DNA of 10,534 nt, from contig JADGHA010000113.1 of the NCBI GenBank assembly GCA_019689695.1, forward strand, positions 1 to 10,534, in the 5' to 3' direction. A program made the translations under genes and the position numbers. The notes below the pieces were generated by a model, which was not told the DNA's origin, made no database searches, and worked only from the letters and a program-made list of their open reading frames with translations. The stretch's first letter is position 1, and each line of letters opens with the position of its first letter. Positions 1-5,948 of this stretch are shown piece after piece. Source of the stretch: Micromonosporaceae bacterium. Lineage in GTDB: Bacteria > Actinomycetota > Actinomycetes > Mycobacteriales > Micromonosporaceae.

Positions 1-506
1 CGGTCTGGGAGGGCGAGGGCGGGCCGGTGACCGTGGTCCCGCTCTTCCTGCTCTACGACTACACGTTCCTCCCGCCGGGCACGTCGACCAAGGAAGAGGC
101 GCTGGCGTACGCGTACCAGACGGGCGTGGTGGGCACCGACGAGGTGCTGCTGCACCCGGACCCGTACCCGACCCGCGACGCGTGGTGCCGGGCCAGGGTG
201 GCCGAGACCGAGCGGCGGCTTTCCGCCCTCGGTCAGGTGCGGACCGTACTGGTCAACCACTTCCCGCTGGTCCGCGAGCCGACCCGGATCCTGCGCTACC
301 CGCAGTTCGCCCCGTGGTGCGGCACCGAGCTGACCGCCGACTGGCACCTGCGGTTCAACGCGGCCGCGGTGGTCTACGGCCACCTGCACATCCCGCGCAC
401 CGACCGGTACGGCGGGGTGCGGTTCGAGGAGGTCTCGCTCGGCTACCCGCGGGAGTGGCGCCGGCGCGGCCCCGCACCCGACCCGGTGCGCACGATCCTT
501 GGGTAG
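1..506 (+). CDS. Metallophosphoesterase, calcineurin-like (5' end outside window)
   Basis: This is the C-terminal 167 residues of a calcineurin-like metallophosphoesterase. The frame is open from base 3, with codons VWEGEGGP before the GTG at 27, and stops with TAG at 504-506. The GTG is therefore unlikely to be the true start. Two family signatures are visible. An Asn-His pair (bases 255-260, VNHFPL) would supply metal and phosphate ligands. A GHLH motif (378-389) matches the C-terminal GHxH metal-binding motif. The N-terminal DxH and GDxxD motifs would lie to the left of the window. The closing RFEEVSLGYPREW segment matches, from memory, actinomycete proteins of roughly 270 residues often encoded beside a 4'-phosphopantetheinyl transferase. 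That neighbour cannot be seen here. The phosphoester substrate is unknown and cytoplasmic location is inferred. It converges with the GH20 gene, with 69 bases between the stops. Confidence 0.9.
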   Translation, partial: VWEGEGGPVTVVPLFLLYDYTFLPPGTSTKEEALAYAYQTGVVGTDEVLLHPDPYPTRDAWCRARVAETERRLSALGQVRTVLVNHFPLVREPTRILRYPQFAPWCGTELTADWHLRFNAAAVVYGHLHIPRTDRYGGVRFEEVSLGYPREWRRRGPAPDPVRTILG

Positions 507-575
507 CCGGCCGGGAACCGCGTGTCCGATGGGAGAACGCGCCAGGTAGCAGTACCGCCGACAGGATCGAGAGGG

Positions 576-2234
576 CTATGCCATCGTCGCCATGTCGGGC
601 GGGATGTCCGCGCGCTCCGCGAGGCGCTCCAGATGCTCGCGCACCACGGCTATCGGCGTGCCACCAACGCGGCGGCGGTGCCCGGTGCCGCCGGTCTGCC
701 ACGGCAGCGGGCCCGACAGCGGTCGGTACCGGCAGCCGGCAGCGTCCAGCCTGGACAGATGGGCGGCCAGCCTGGTCACGAAGTCGTCCGCCGCGGGCCG
801 GCCGGTCCAGGCGACCTCGGCGAATGCGCAGGCCCGCGGGAAGACCATGTAGTCCAGGTGGGCCGGATCCGGGATGTACTCGCTCCACGCCTGGAACTGC
901 GCGCCGAGCACGTGGGCGCGCTCCTGCTCGGTCCAGCTCTCCGGCACCGGGGCGAAGCCGGCCACATCCTCCAGCGTGATCGGGCCGCCGATGGACAGCG
1001 GCTCGTCCGGGTCGTCGGACTGGGCGTAGTCGAAGTAGGTCGGAAAGACCGGGCAGCGCACCACGTCGTAGCCGGCGGCCGCGGCCCGCCGGGACACCCC
1101 GTCGCCGCGCCAGGCCGCCACCACCGAGTCGGCCAGCAGGCCGCCGCCGACGAACGCCTCGTCCCAGACCACCATCCGCCGCCCGTGCGCGGTGAGCACC
1201 CCGGCCAGCTCGCGCATGAAGTGCCCGAACAGCTCGACGTGCCCGGTGAGCCCCAGCTCGCGCTGGTAGCGTGCGACCTCCTCGTCGCCGCCCCAGCAGT
1301 CGTGCAGCGGGCATTCGTCGCCGCCCAGGTGGACGTACCGGCCGGGTACCGCGTCGGTGAGCTCCTCGATCAGGTCGGCGAGGAACCGGACGGTCGCCGG
1401 CACCGGCTTGACCACGCTGGTGGAGATGCCCCAGCCGATCCGCACCGTATGCCGGCCCGAGCCGAGCTGCGGGTACGCGGCCAGCAGCGCCGAAGCGTGA
1501 CCGGGCAGGTCGATCTCCGGCACCACGGTGATGCCGCGCTCGGCCGCGTACGCCGCGATCTCCGCCAGGTCGTCCAATGTGTAGTACCCGCCGTGCGGGG
1601 TGCCGTCGGTCTCCGGGTTGTCGCGGAACCACCCGGCCTGGGTGTGCGGACGGTGGCTGGCCACCTCGGCGAGGCGCGGGTAGCGCCGGGACCCGATGCG
1701 CCACCCCTGGTCGTCGGTGAGGTGCAGGTGCAACCGGTTGAGCCGGTGCATGGCGAACAAGTCGAGGTAGCGCAGGATGGTGTGCTTGCTGAAGAAGTGG
1801 CGGGCCACGTCGATCATGCCGCCGCGCCAGGCGAGCGCCGGGGCGTCGATCACCTCGCCGCACTCCACCGGCCACCGGGCACCGGGCGGCGGCACCGTCC
1901 GCCACGCCGCGTCGGGCAGCAGCTGCCGCAGCGTCTGCGTGGCGTGCCGGATACCGTCCAGAGTAGACGCATAGAGCTGGATGCCCGTCTCGTCGACCCG
2001 AATGCGGTAGCCCTCCGGATGCCCGATCCCCGGATCCAGGCGGACCGCCAGGCCGTCACCGGCGGAGGCCGGCCGCAGCGGAAGCCGCAGCGGCGCGAGC
2101 AGCAGCCGCACCACGTCCGCCGCCTGCTCGGCCCCCGGCGCCGCCACCAGTGGCGTCTGCGGCGTCAGCTCGAACGTCCCGCCCGCCGGCCGGGCCTGCA
2201 CCGGACGCGGGACGAGGGTCTGGTAACGGCTCAC
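576..2234 (-). CDS. Beta-N-acetylhexosaminidase, glycoside hydrolase family 20
   Basis: This 552-residue GH20 enzyme is expected to release terminal GlcNAc or GalNAc from non-reducing ends by substrate-assisted catalysis. Residues about 1-125 form the small N-terminal GH20b-like domain, and about 134-495 the catalytic barrel. Visible signatures are WRGGMIDVARHFF (Arg137, substrate-binding position), HLHLTDDQGWRI (169-180), VVPEIDLPGHASA (237-249) and the catalytic pair Asp306-Glu307 in HLGGDE. There is also an aromatic cluster near Trp450 (AQFQAWSEY). No signal peptide is present, so it should act in the cytoplasm on imported oligosaccharides. The GTG start at 2234 is chosen because GAGGAG (2241-2246) lies six bases upstream and the GTG overlaps the preceding gene's stop as GTGA. 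Longer in-frame starts inside the upstream gene give an Arg-rich, non-family N-terminus. Residues after about 512 form a charged tail beyond the barrel. Confidence 0.93.
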   Translation of the reverse strand: MSRYQTLVPRPVQARPAGGTFELTPQTPLVAAPGAEQAADVVRLLLAPLRLPLRPASAGDGLAVRLDPGIGHPEGYRIRVDETGIQLYASTLDGIRHATQTLRQLLPDAAWRTVPPPGARWPVECGEVIDAPALAWRGGMIDVARHFFSKHTILRYLDLFAMHRLNRLHLHLTDDQGWRIGSRRYPRLAEVASHRPHTQAGWFRDNPETDGTPHGGYYTLDDLAEIAAYAAERGITVVPEIDLPGHASALLAAYPQLGSGRHTVRIGWGISTSVVKPVPATVRFLADLIEELTDAVPGRYVHLGGDECPLHDCWGGDEEVARYQRELGLTGHVELFGHFMRELAGVLTAHGRRMVVWDEAFVGGGLLADSVVAAWRGDGVSRRAAAAGYDVVRCPVFPTYFDYAQSDDPDEPLSIGGPITLEDVAGFAPVPESWTEQERAHVLGAQFQAWSEYIPDPAHLDYMVFPRACAFAEVAWTGRPAADDFVTRLAAHLSRLDAAGCRYRPLSGPLPWQTGGTGHRRRVGGTPIAVVREHLERLAERADIPPDMATMA

Positions 2235-3493
2235 GTCTGGCTCCTCAGCTGCACGACTCTGCCTTCCCGGCGCGCCCGTTCCGCCGCCCAGACCACCCGG
2301 TGGCTGATCAGCGACTCGGCCGGCCCCGTCTTGATCATGCTCGGGTCGCCGTGCGCGACTGCCGAGAGGAACGCCTCGACCAGGCCGGCGTCGCCGCCCG
2401 CGTGCCCGCCCGCGGCGTCCATGGACTCCCCGGCCCACACGTCGATGGTCTGCTCCACCCCGGTCAGGAAGTCGAAGACCTTGATGGTCGCGCCGTCGCC
2501 GTCCAGGTATCCCCGGGTGCCGAGGATGCGGGTCTTCCGGTTGGCCATCGGGGTGAACGCCGCCACCGTCAGCGAGGCGGTCACCCCGCCCTCGTACTCG
2601 ATGTTCACCACCTGGTGGTCCACCACGTCGTTGTCACAGCGGTAGACGCAGCGCCCGTACGGCCCCTCGCGCAGCGCCACCTCCACCGCCTCCGGCGTGG
2701 GCGTGTCCACCACCGCGCCGAGCGGCCACCGCTCCCGGTCGGGGTCGCCCAGGCAGGACCGGTACAGCCGGGCGGCAGAGTAGGGGCAGGACGCCTCAAC
2801 TCCACATTGGACACACCGCTCCCCCGCCCCTTCCGGCGCCTGCTCCGGCCGGAAATGCGCCAGGCCACCGAAGGACGAGACGCGCAGCGGCCTGCGGTCG
2901 ATCACGTACTGCAGCCAGTCCACGTCGTGGCACGCCTTGGCGAGCAGCATCGGGGCGGAGAGGCCCTCGTTGCGCCAGTTGCCCCGGACGAACGAGTGCG
3001 CGAAGTGCCACCAGCCCACCGGCTCCAGATGCTGGACCGCCACCACCTCGCCGAGCCGGCCGCTGTCCAGCAGGGCGCGGACCCGGCGGGTGAACGGGGT
3101 GTAGCGCAGCACGTGGCACACGGCCAGGTACACACCAGCCTGCTCGGCCGCGGCGACGACGCGGTCCGCCTCCGGCTCGGTCGGCGCCACCGGCTTCTCC
3201 AGCAGCAGGTGGTAACCCTGCCCGGCGAGCGTCACCGCCGGCTCGACATGGTCGCGGTCCTGGGTCGCGATGACCGCCACGTCGGCAAGCCGCCCGGCCA
3301 GCGCCATCGCGCGCCAGTCCGCGAAGACCGCCTCCGGTGGCAGGCCGTACGCCCGGGCCACCCGCTCGCGGCGCTCCGCCACCGGCTCGGCCACCGCCAC
3401 CACCCGCCCGCGGCCGCTCGCCGCAGCCAGCCGGGCGTACTGCTGCCCGCGGTTGCCAGCGCCGACGATCGCCATCGTGACTGGCTCGCGCAC
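2231..3493 (-). CDS. Gfo/Idh/MocA family NAD(P)-dependent oxidoreductase
   Basis: This 420-residue protein has an N-terminal Rossmann fold with GAGNRG at 11-16 and the family EKP motif at 99-101. Its C-terminal alpha/beta domain carries the active-site signature KACHDVDWL (Lys186, His189, Asp190). The family oxidises, reduces or epimerises sugars and sugar derivatives, and some members (GH109 and similar) are glycosidases using an NAD redox cycle. A cysteine cluster (Cys227, Cys230, Cys236, plus Cys247, Cys282 and Cys286) follows the pattern CxxCx5CPYSA. I recall this insertion in a Gfo/Idh subgroup, and it could bind a metal or form a structural site. The gene precedes and overlaps the GH20 gene (GTGA), so both are probably translated together, and its substrate may be the sugar GH20 releases. 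The GTG start at 3493 has GGGGAGG (3499-3505) five bases upstream. ATG at 3475 is an alternative start. Confidence 0.92.
   Translation of the reverse strand: MREPVTMAIVGAGNRGQQYARLAAASGRGRVVAVAEPVAERRERVARAYGLPPEAVFADWRAMALAGRLADVAVIATQDRDHVEPAVTLAGQGYHLLLEKPVAPTEPEADRVVAAAEQAGVYLAVCHVLRYTPFTRRVRALLDSGRLGEVVAVQHLEPVGWWHFAHSFVRGNWRNEGLSAPMLLAKACHDVDWLQYVIDRRPLRVSSFGGLAHFRPEQAPEGAGERCVQCGVEASCPYSAARLYRSCLGDPDRERWPLGAVVDTPTPEAVEVALREGPYGRCVYRCDNDVVDHQVVNIEYEGGVTASLTVAAFTPMANRKTRILGTRGYLDGDGATIKVFDFLTGVEQTIDVWAGESMDAAGGHAGGDAGLVEAFLSAVAHGDPSMIKTGPAESLISHRVVWAAERARREGRVVQLRSQT
2232..2246 (-). promoter_or_regulatory. Ribosome binding site and GTGA overlap fixing the GH20 start
   Basis: On the minus strand GAGGAG (2246-2241) is followed by six bases and GTG (2234-2232). 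The last two bases of the GTG form part of the TGA stop (2233-2231) of the upstream oxidoreductase gene. This four-base overlap is the usual arrangement for translational coupling and decides the GH20 start. Confidence 0.75.
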
Positions 3494-3518
3494 GCCATCC
3501 TCCCCGGGTCTTCATCAA

Positions 3519-3524
3519 ACGTTA
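3519..3524 (-). promoter_or_regulatory. Possible -10 element for the Gfo/Idh-GH20 operon
   Basis: The minus strand reads TAACGT here, a TAnnnT match 25 bases upstream of the GTG at 3493. It would give a short leader containing the GGGGAGG ribosome site. It overlaps the 6-bp palindrome AACGTT (3518-3523), the core seen in many LacI-family operators, but the flanks are not symmetrical. No good -35 hexamer is visible at 17-18 bases. Confidence 0.3.
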
Positions 3525-3566
3525 CCGAAAGCAGCGGGGCGCAGATCCCGGGCGAAAGGTTCACGC

Positions 3567-3600
3567 GGCTGCTTGGCCGCACCGGCTGCTTGGCCGTACC
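3567..3600. repeat. Two tandem copies of a 17-bp repeat in a divergent promoter region
   Basis: The unit GGCTGCTTGGCCGCACC (3567-3583) is followed immediately by the same sequence with one change, C to T at position 13 (3584-3600). Each copy, with the C before it, contains a small inverted repeat CGGC-TGCTTG-GCCG. The array ends 33 bases before the GTG of the deazaflavin-type reductase. A repeated element there could be a regulator site or a simple duplication. Confidence 0.7.
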
Positions 3601-3633
3601 TTTGCCGCCCCAACCTTTGGTAGAACTGACCCC

Positions 3634-4068
3634 GTGCGTTCGTGGAAGTACCGGCTGGTCACAACGCTCGAACGCGGCAACAACCGGCTGATGCGGCTGG
3701 CGCTGCGCAAAGGGTTCGCACCGCGGGCGTTCGCGCTGCTGGAGACGATCGGCCGCCGCTCGGGGCTGCCGCGCCACACACCCGTCGGGAACGGGCTGAT
3801 GGGCGACGTGTTCTGGCTGGTCGCGGCGCACGGCATGCAGGCGGACTACGTACGCAACCTGCGGGCGAACCCGAACGTCCGGGTGAAGGTCGGCAAGCAG
3901 TGGCGCACCGGACGAGCGGTCCTCCTTCCCGACGACGACGCGACCGCCCGCTCGCGCACACTGCCGTACCAGTGGGACGCGGCGATCGGCCGGCTGATGG
4001 CGTCCGAGCCGCTGACCATCCGGATCGACCTTGATCCAGAACCAGCTCCACCTGGGACTGGCCGATAA
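3634..4068 (+). CDS. Nitroreductase/deazaflavin (F420)-dependent oxidoreductase family, DDN-like
   Basis: This 144-residue protein resembles the actinobacterial DDN/DUF385 family of small split-barrel reductases. Characterised members use F420H2 to reduce quinones or nitro compounds. Visible family features are an RRSGLPRHTPV segment (about 43-53), a hydrophobic strand ending in FWLVAAHG (about 60-67), and DYVRNLRANPNVRVKVG (about 71-87), whose NLRANPxV stretch is the best family marker. Length is typical (about 130-160). F420 use is inferred from the family because no cofactor residue can be proved by eye. The GTG start has no clear Shine-Dalgarno sequence; TAGAAC at 3621-3626 lies seven bases upstream, so the message may be leaderless. 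The gene stands alone, divergent from the sugar operon and convergent with the phosphatase gene, with 15 bases between their stops. Confidence 0.85.
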   Translation: MRSWKYRLVTTLERGNNRLMRLALRKGFAPRAFALLETIGRRSGLPRHTPVGNGLMGDVFWLVAAHGMQADYVRNLRANPNVRVKVGKQWRTGRAVLLPDDDATARSRTLPYQWDAAIGRLMASEPLTIRIDLDPEPAPPGTGR

Positions 4069-4083
4069 CCAGGCAGCGGATCG

Positions 4084-4884
4084 CTACCGTGCGGTGCGGT
4101 TGAGCAGCTGCAGCGCCGCGTCGCGTAGCGCTGGCGTGCGCGCGAACAGCGCGGGCCCGGCGCTGGGCCGGGTCTGCCCGTCCAGCCGGGTGAAGCAGCC
4201 GCCCGCCTCCGCCACGATCAGCGAGGTCGCGGCGAAGTCCCACACCGCGCCGCGGGTCTGCACCGCGAGGTCCAACTCACCCTCTGCGACAAGCAATGCC
4301 GCATGGGTACGCCAAGGGACCACCTGCGCGACCGCGGCCAACGGCGCGAGCATCTCTTGTTCCGCCTGGGCGAGGCCGTCGGTGGGGACTACACCCAGCC
4401 GGCTCGCCGGCAGGACGTCCGGCCGGTCGCGATCGACCGCGACCCTGTGCTCGCCGGCCGCGTCGGCGCGCCAGGCGCCGCCGCCCCGCCGCGCCCACCA
4501 GGTCCGCCCCTGAGCGGGGACGGCGGCCACACCCGCGACGATCTCGCCGGCCTCCTCGAGCGCGACAAGCACCAGCCAGCGGTCGTCCCCGGCCACGAAC
4601 AGCGTGGTGCCGTCGATCGGGTCGACGATCCAGCGGCGGCTGCCGGTGCCCGATTGCCCGGCCTCCTCGCCCAGCACCGCGTCATCGGGTCTCGCCCGCG
4701 CCAGGACGTCCCGGATAGCGGCCTCGACGGCCCGGTCGGCCTCCGTCACCACGCTGCCGTCCGCCTTCGACTCGGTGGGCAGCGCGGCCAGGGCGGCGAA
4801 GTAACGCAGGCCCACCTCGGCTCCGGCGCGCGCCGCGGCCAGGGCCACCTGAAGATCGCTCTCCACCGCCTCATCCTGTCCCAT
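4084..4884 (-). CDS. Inositol monophosphatase family phosphatase (possibly histidinol-phosphatase-like)
   Basis: This 266-residue Mg-dependent phosphatase belongs to the IMPase/FIG superfamily. The metal-binding residues are in place: GEE (Glu73/Glu74), WIVDPIDGTT (Asp88 and Asp91) and WDFAA (Asp216). Family members hydrolyse myo-inositol-1-phosphate, histidinol phosphate, PAP or fructose-1,6-bisphosphate, and the sequence alone does not decide between these. No membrane segment or signal peptide is seen, so it is taken to be cytoplasmic. It is the last gene of a minus-strand run, 58 bases after the acyl-CoA-dehydrogenase-like gene. The start is uncertain. ATG at 4884 has no ribosome site, whereas GTG at 4866 (residue 7) has AGGA seven bases upstream. 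In-frame starts further upstream lie inside the previous gene and add Arg-rich sequence unlike the family. Confidence 0.9.
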   Translation of the reverse strand: MGQDEAVESDLQVALAAARAGAEVGLRYFAALAALPTESKADGSVVTEADRAVEAAIRDVLARARPDDAVLGEEAGQSGTGSRRWIVDPIDGTTLFVAGDDRWLVLVALEEAGEIVAGVAAVPAQGRTWWARRGGGAWRADAAGEHRVAVDRDRPDVLPASRLGVVPTDGLAQAEQEMLAPLAAVAQVVPWRTHAALLVAEGELDLAVQTRGAVWDFAATSLIVAEAGGCFTRLDGQTRPSAGPALFARTPALRDAALQLLNRTAR

Positions 4885-4942
4885 CCGGCCGGAGGAAACC
4901 CGCCATCCCGGCTTACCGCCGGTGCTTTCCGGACGGCTCTCC
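4885..4942 (-). other. 58-base gap with a small inverted repeat between dehydrogenase-like and phosphatase genes
   Basis: The gap contains CCGGC (4908-4912), TTACC, then GCCGG (4918-4922), a perfect 5-bp stem with a 5-base loop. There is no T tract on either strand, so it is not a convincing terminator. It could be an intercistronic hairpin or chance in GC-rich DNA. I see no -10/-35 pair for a separate phosphatase promoter. Confidence 0.3.
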
Positions 4943-5938
4943 TCAGTAGAGGCCCGCCAGCAGCGCGTCCCGGATCCCCGGGCGGGAACCGAAGACGAGC
5001 AGGAACGCCGCCTCGCGTACCAGCCGCTGGGCGTGGTTGTCCCGCAGCACCGCGCGGCTTCCGGTGCGTACCGCGACCGCCGCGCTGGCGTGGAGCGCGA
5101 GCTGGGACGCGGCGGCCCGGGCGGCCGGTGTGCCGGCCGCGTCGGCGGCGAGCAGCGCGGCGCGGCAGGCGTCGAGCTGCTCGTCGAACGGGCTGGGCCC
5201 GAGCAGGCGGCAGCACCTGCGGACGACGCCGAGCGCCAGGAACCCGTTGAGCGCCGAACCCGAGGCGTCCGTGCGCGCCCACTCCTGGTACGGCTGGACA
5301 CCGGTGAGCCGGTCCGAGGGCACGAAGTGGCCGGCGAAGGTCAGGTTCACCGTCCGGCTGGCCTGCGCCGCGACCAGCTCAAGTGGACGAACGGTGAGCG
5401 TCGCCGCGGGCGCCGCGTCGACCAGCAGGAAGCGGATCACGTCGTCGGCGTCCCGGGCCGCGACGTGCACCGTATCGATCATGTCCCAGCCGGTGACCCA
5501 CGGCGCCTCGCCGTCGAGCAGATAGCCGCCGGCGACCGGCGTCACTCGCAAGCCGGCTGCCCCCGGGCGCAGGCCGGCGAGCGCGACGCCGCCGCGCCGC
5601 TCGCCGCGGGCCAGCGGGCCCAGCCACCGCTCGGTGACGCCCGGCTGCGTGCTGGCCGCCGCGGCCCGCACGCAGCTGTGGTGCTGCAGCCAGACGAACG
5701 CCGTGGCCAGGCAGCCGCTGGCCAGCGTCTCCAGCAGGTAGGCGACCTCGGTCAGGTCCGCCATGCCGAGACCGCCCAACTCCGGCGGCGCCGCCACCCC
5801 GTAGAAGCCCTCCTTTGCGAGCAGGTCGAGATGGCTGGCCGGGATCCGGTCCGCCCGGTCCACGCTCATCGCCGCCGGGAACAACACCTCCTCCGCAATC
5901 TGCTCCGCCCTCCTGCGCATCGCCGCCGCGTCCGCCAT
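4943..5938 (-). CDS. Acyl-CoA dehydrogenase-like flavoprotein, short form
   Basis: This 331-residue protein has the three-part acyl-CoA dehydrogenase layout. A helical N-terminal domain covers about 1-100 (KEGFYGVAAPPELGGLGM at 42-59). A beta middle domain covers about 115-210 (GYLLDGEAPWVTGWDMID, 138-155, the flavin/substrate face). A shortened helical C-terminal domain covers about 222-331. Typical enzymes have about 380 residues. This one lacks the usual C-terminal QxxGGxGY and YEGT-like segments and any obvious catalytic base Glu, ending in FGSRPGIRDALLAGLY. It may be a non-dehydrogenating member, such as a flavin-dependent oxygenase-type relative, or a catalytically altered one. The start ATG at 5938 lies 10 bases after the CopC-CopD stop, with GGTGAG about nine bases upstream, so it is probably co-transcribed. 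Its substrate is unknown, and nothing nearby suggests fatty-acid breakdown. Confidence 0.85.
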   Translation of the reverse strand: MADAAAMRRRAEQIAEEVLFPAAMSVDRADRIPASHLDLLAKEGFYGVAAPPELGGLGMADLTEVAYLLETLASGCLATAFVWLQHHSCVRAAAASTQPGVTERWLGPLARGERRGGVALAGLRPGAAGLRVTPVAGGYLLDGEAPWVTGWDMIDTVHVAARDADDVIRFLLVDAAPAATLTVRPLELVAAQASRTVNLTFAGHFVPSDRLTGVQPYQEWARTDASGSALNGFLALGVVRRCCRLLGPSPFDEQLDACRAALLAADAAGTPAARAAASQLALHASAAVAVRTGSRAVLRDNHAQRLVREAAFLLVFGSRPGIRDALLAGLY

Positions 5939-5948
5939 GCACCCATTC

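Noticed and set aside
507..575. Possible terminator between the phosphoesterase and GH20 genes
   Set aside because: The only inverted repeat found (CGCGT 519-523 with ACGCG 537-541) has a 5-bp stem, a 13-base loop and no T tract, so it is weak evidence.
355..1905. A 516-codon minus-strand frame within the GH20 gene
   Set aside because: It is a frame-shifted shadow of the GH20 coding strand. Its Arg/Gly/Ala-rich composition and lack of motifs contrast with the intact HLGGDE-bearing frame.
522..2645. A 707-codon plus-strand open frame opposite the GH20 and Gfo/Idh genes
   Set aside because: It is antisense to two genes with clear catalytic motifs, has no family-like segments, and is rich in Arg, Pro, His and Gly as expected for the opposite strand of high-GC coding DNA.
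3518..3523. AACGTT as a LacI-family operator for the sugar operon
   Set aside because: Only the 6-bp core is symmetrical and the flanks do not match, so it is noted with the -10 candidate but not called an operator.
4885..5301. In-frame N-terminal extension of the inositol-monophosphatase-family protein to 5301
   Set aside because: The extension overlaps the acyl-CoA-dehydrogenase-like gene, is Arg/Ser-rich and does not resemble the family. The fold begins after about 4884.
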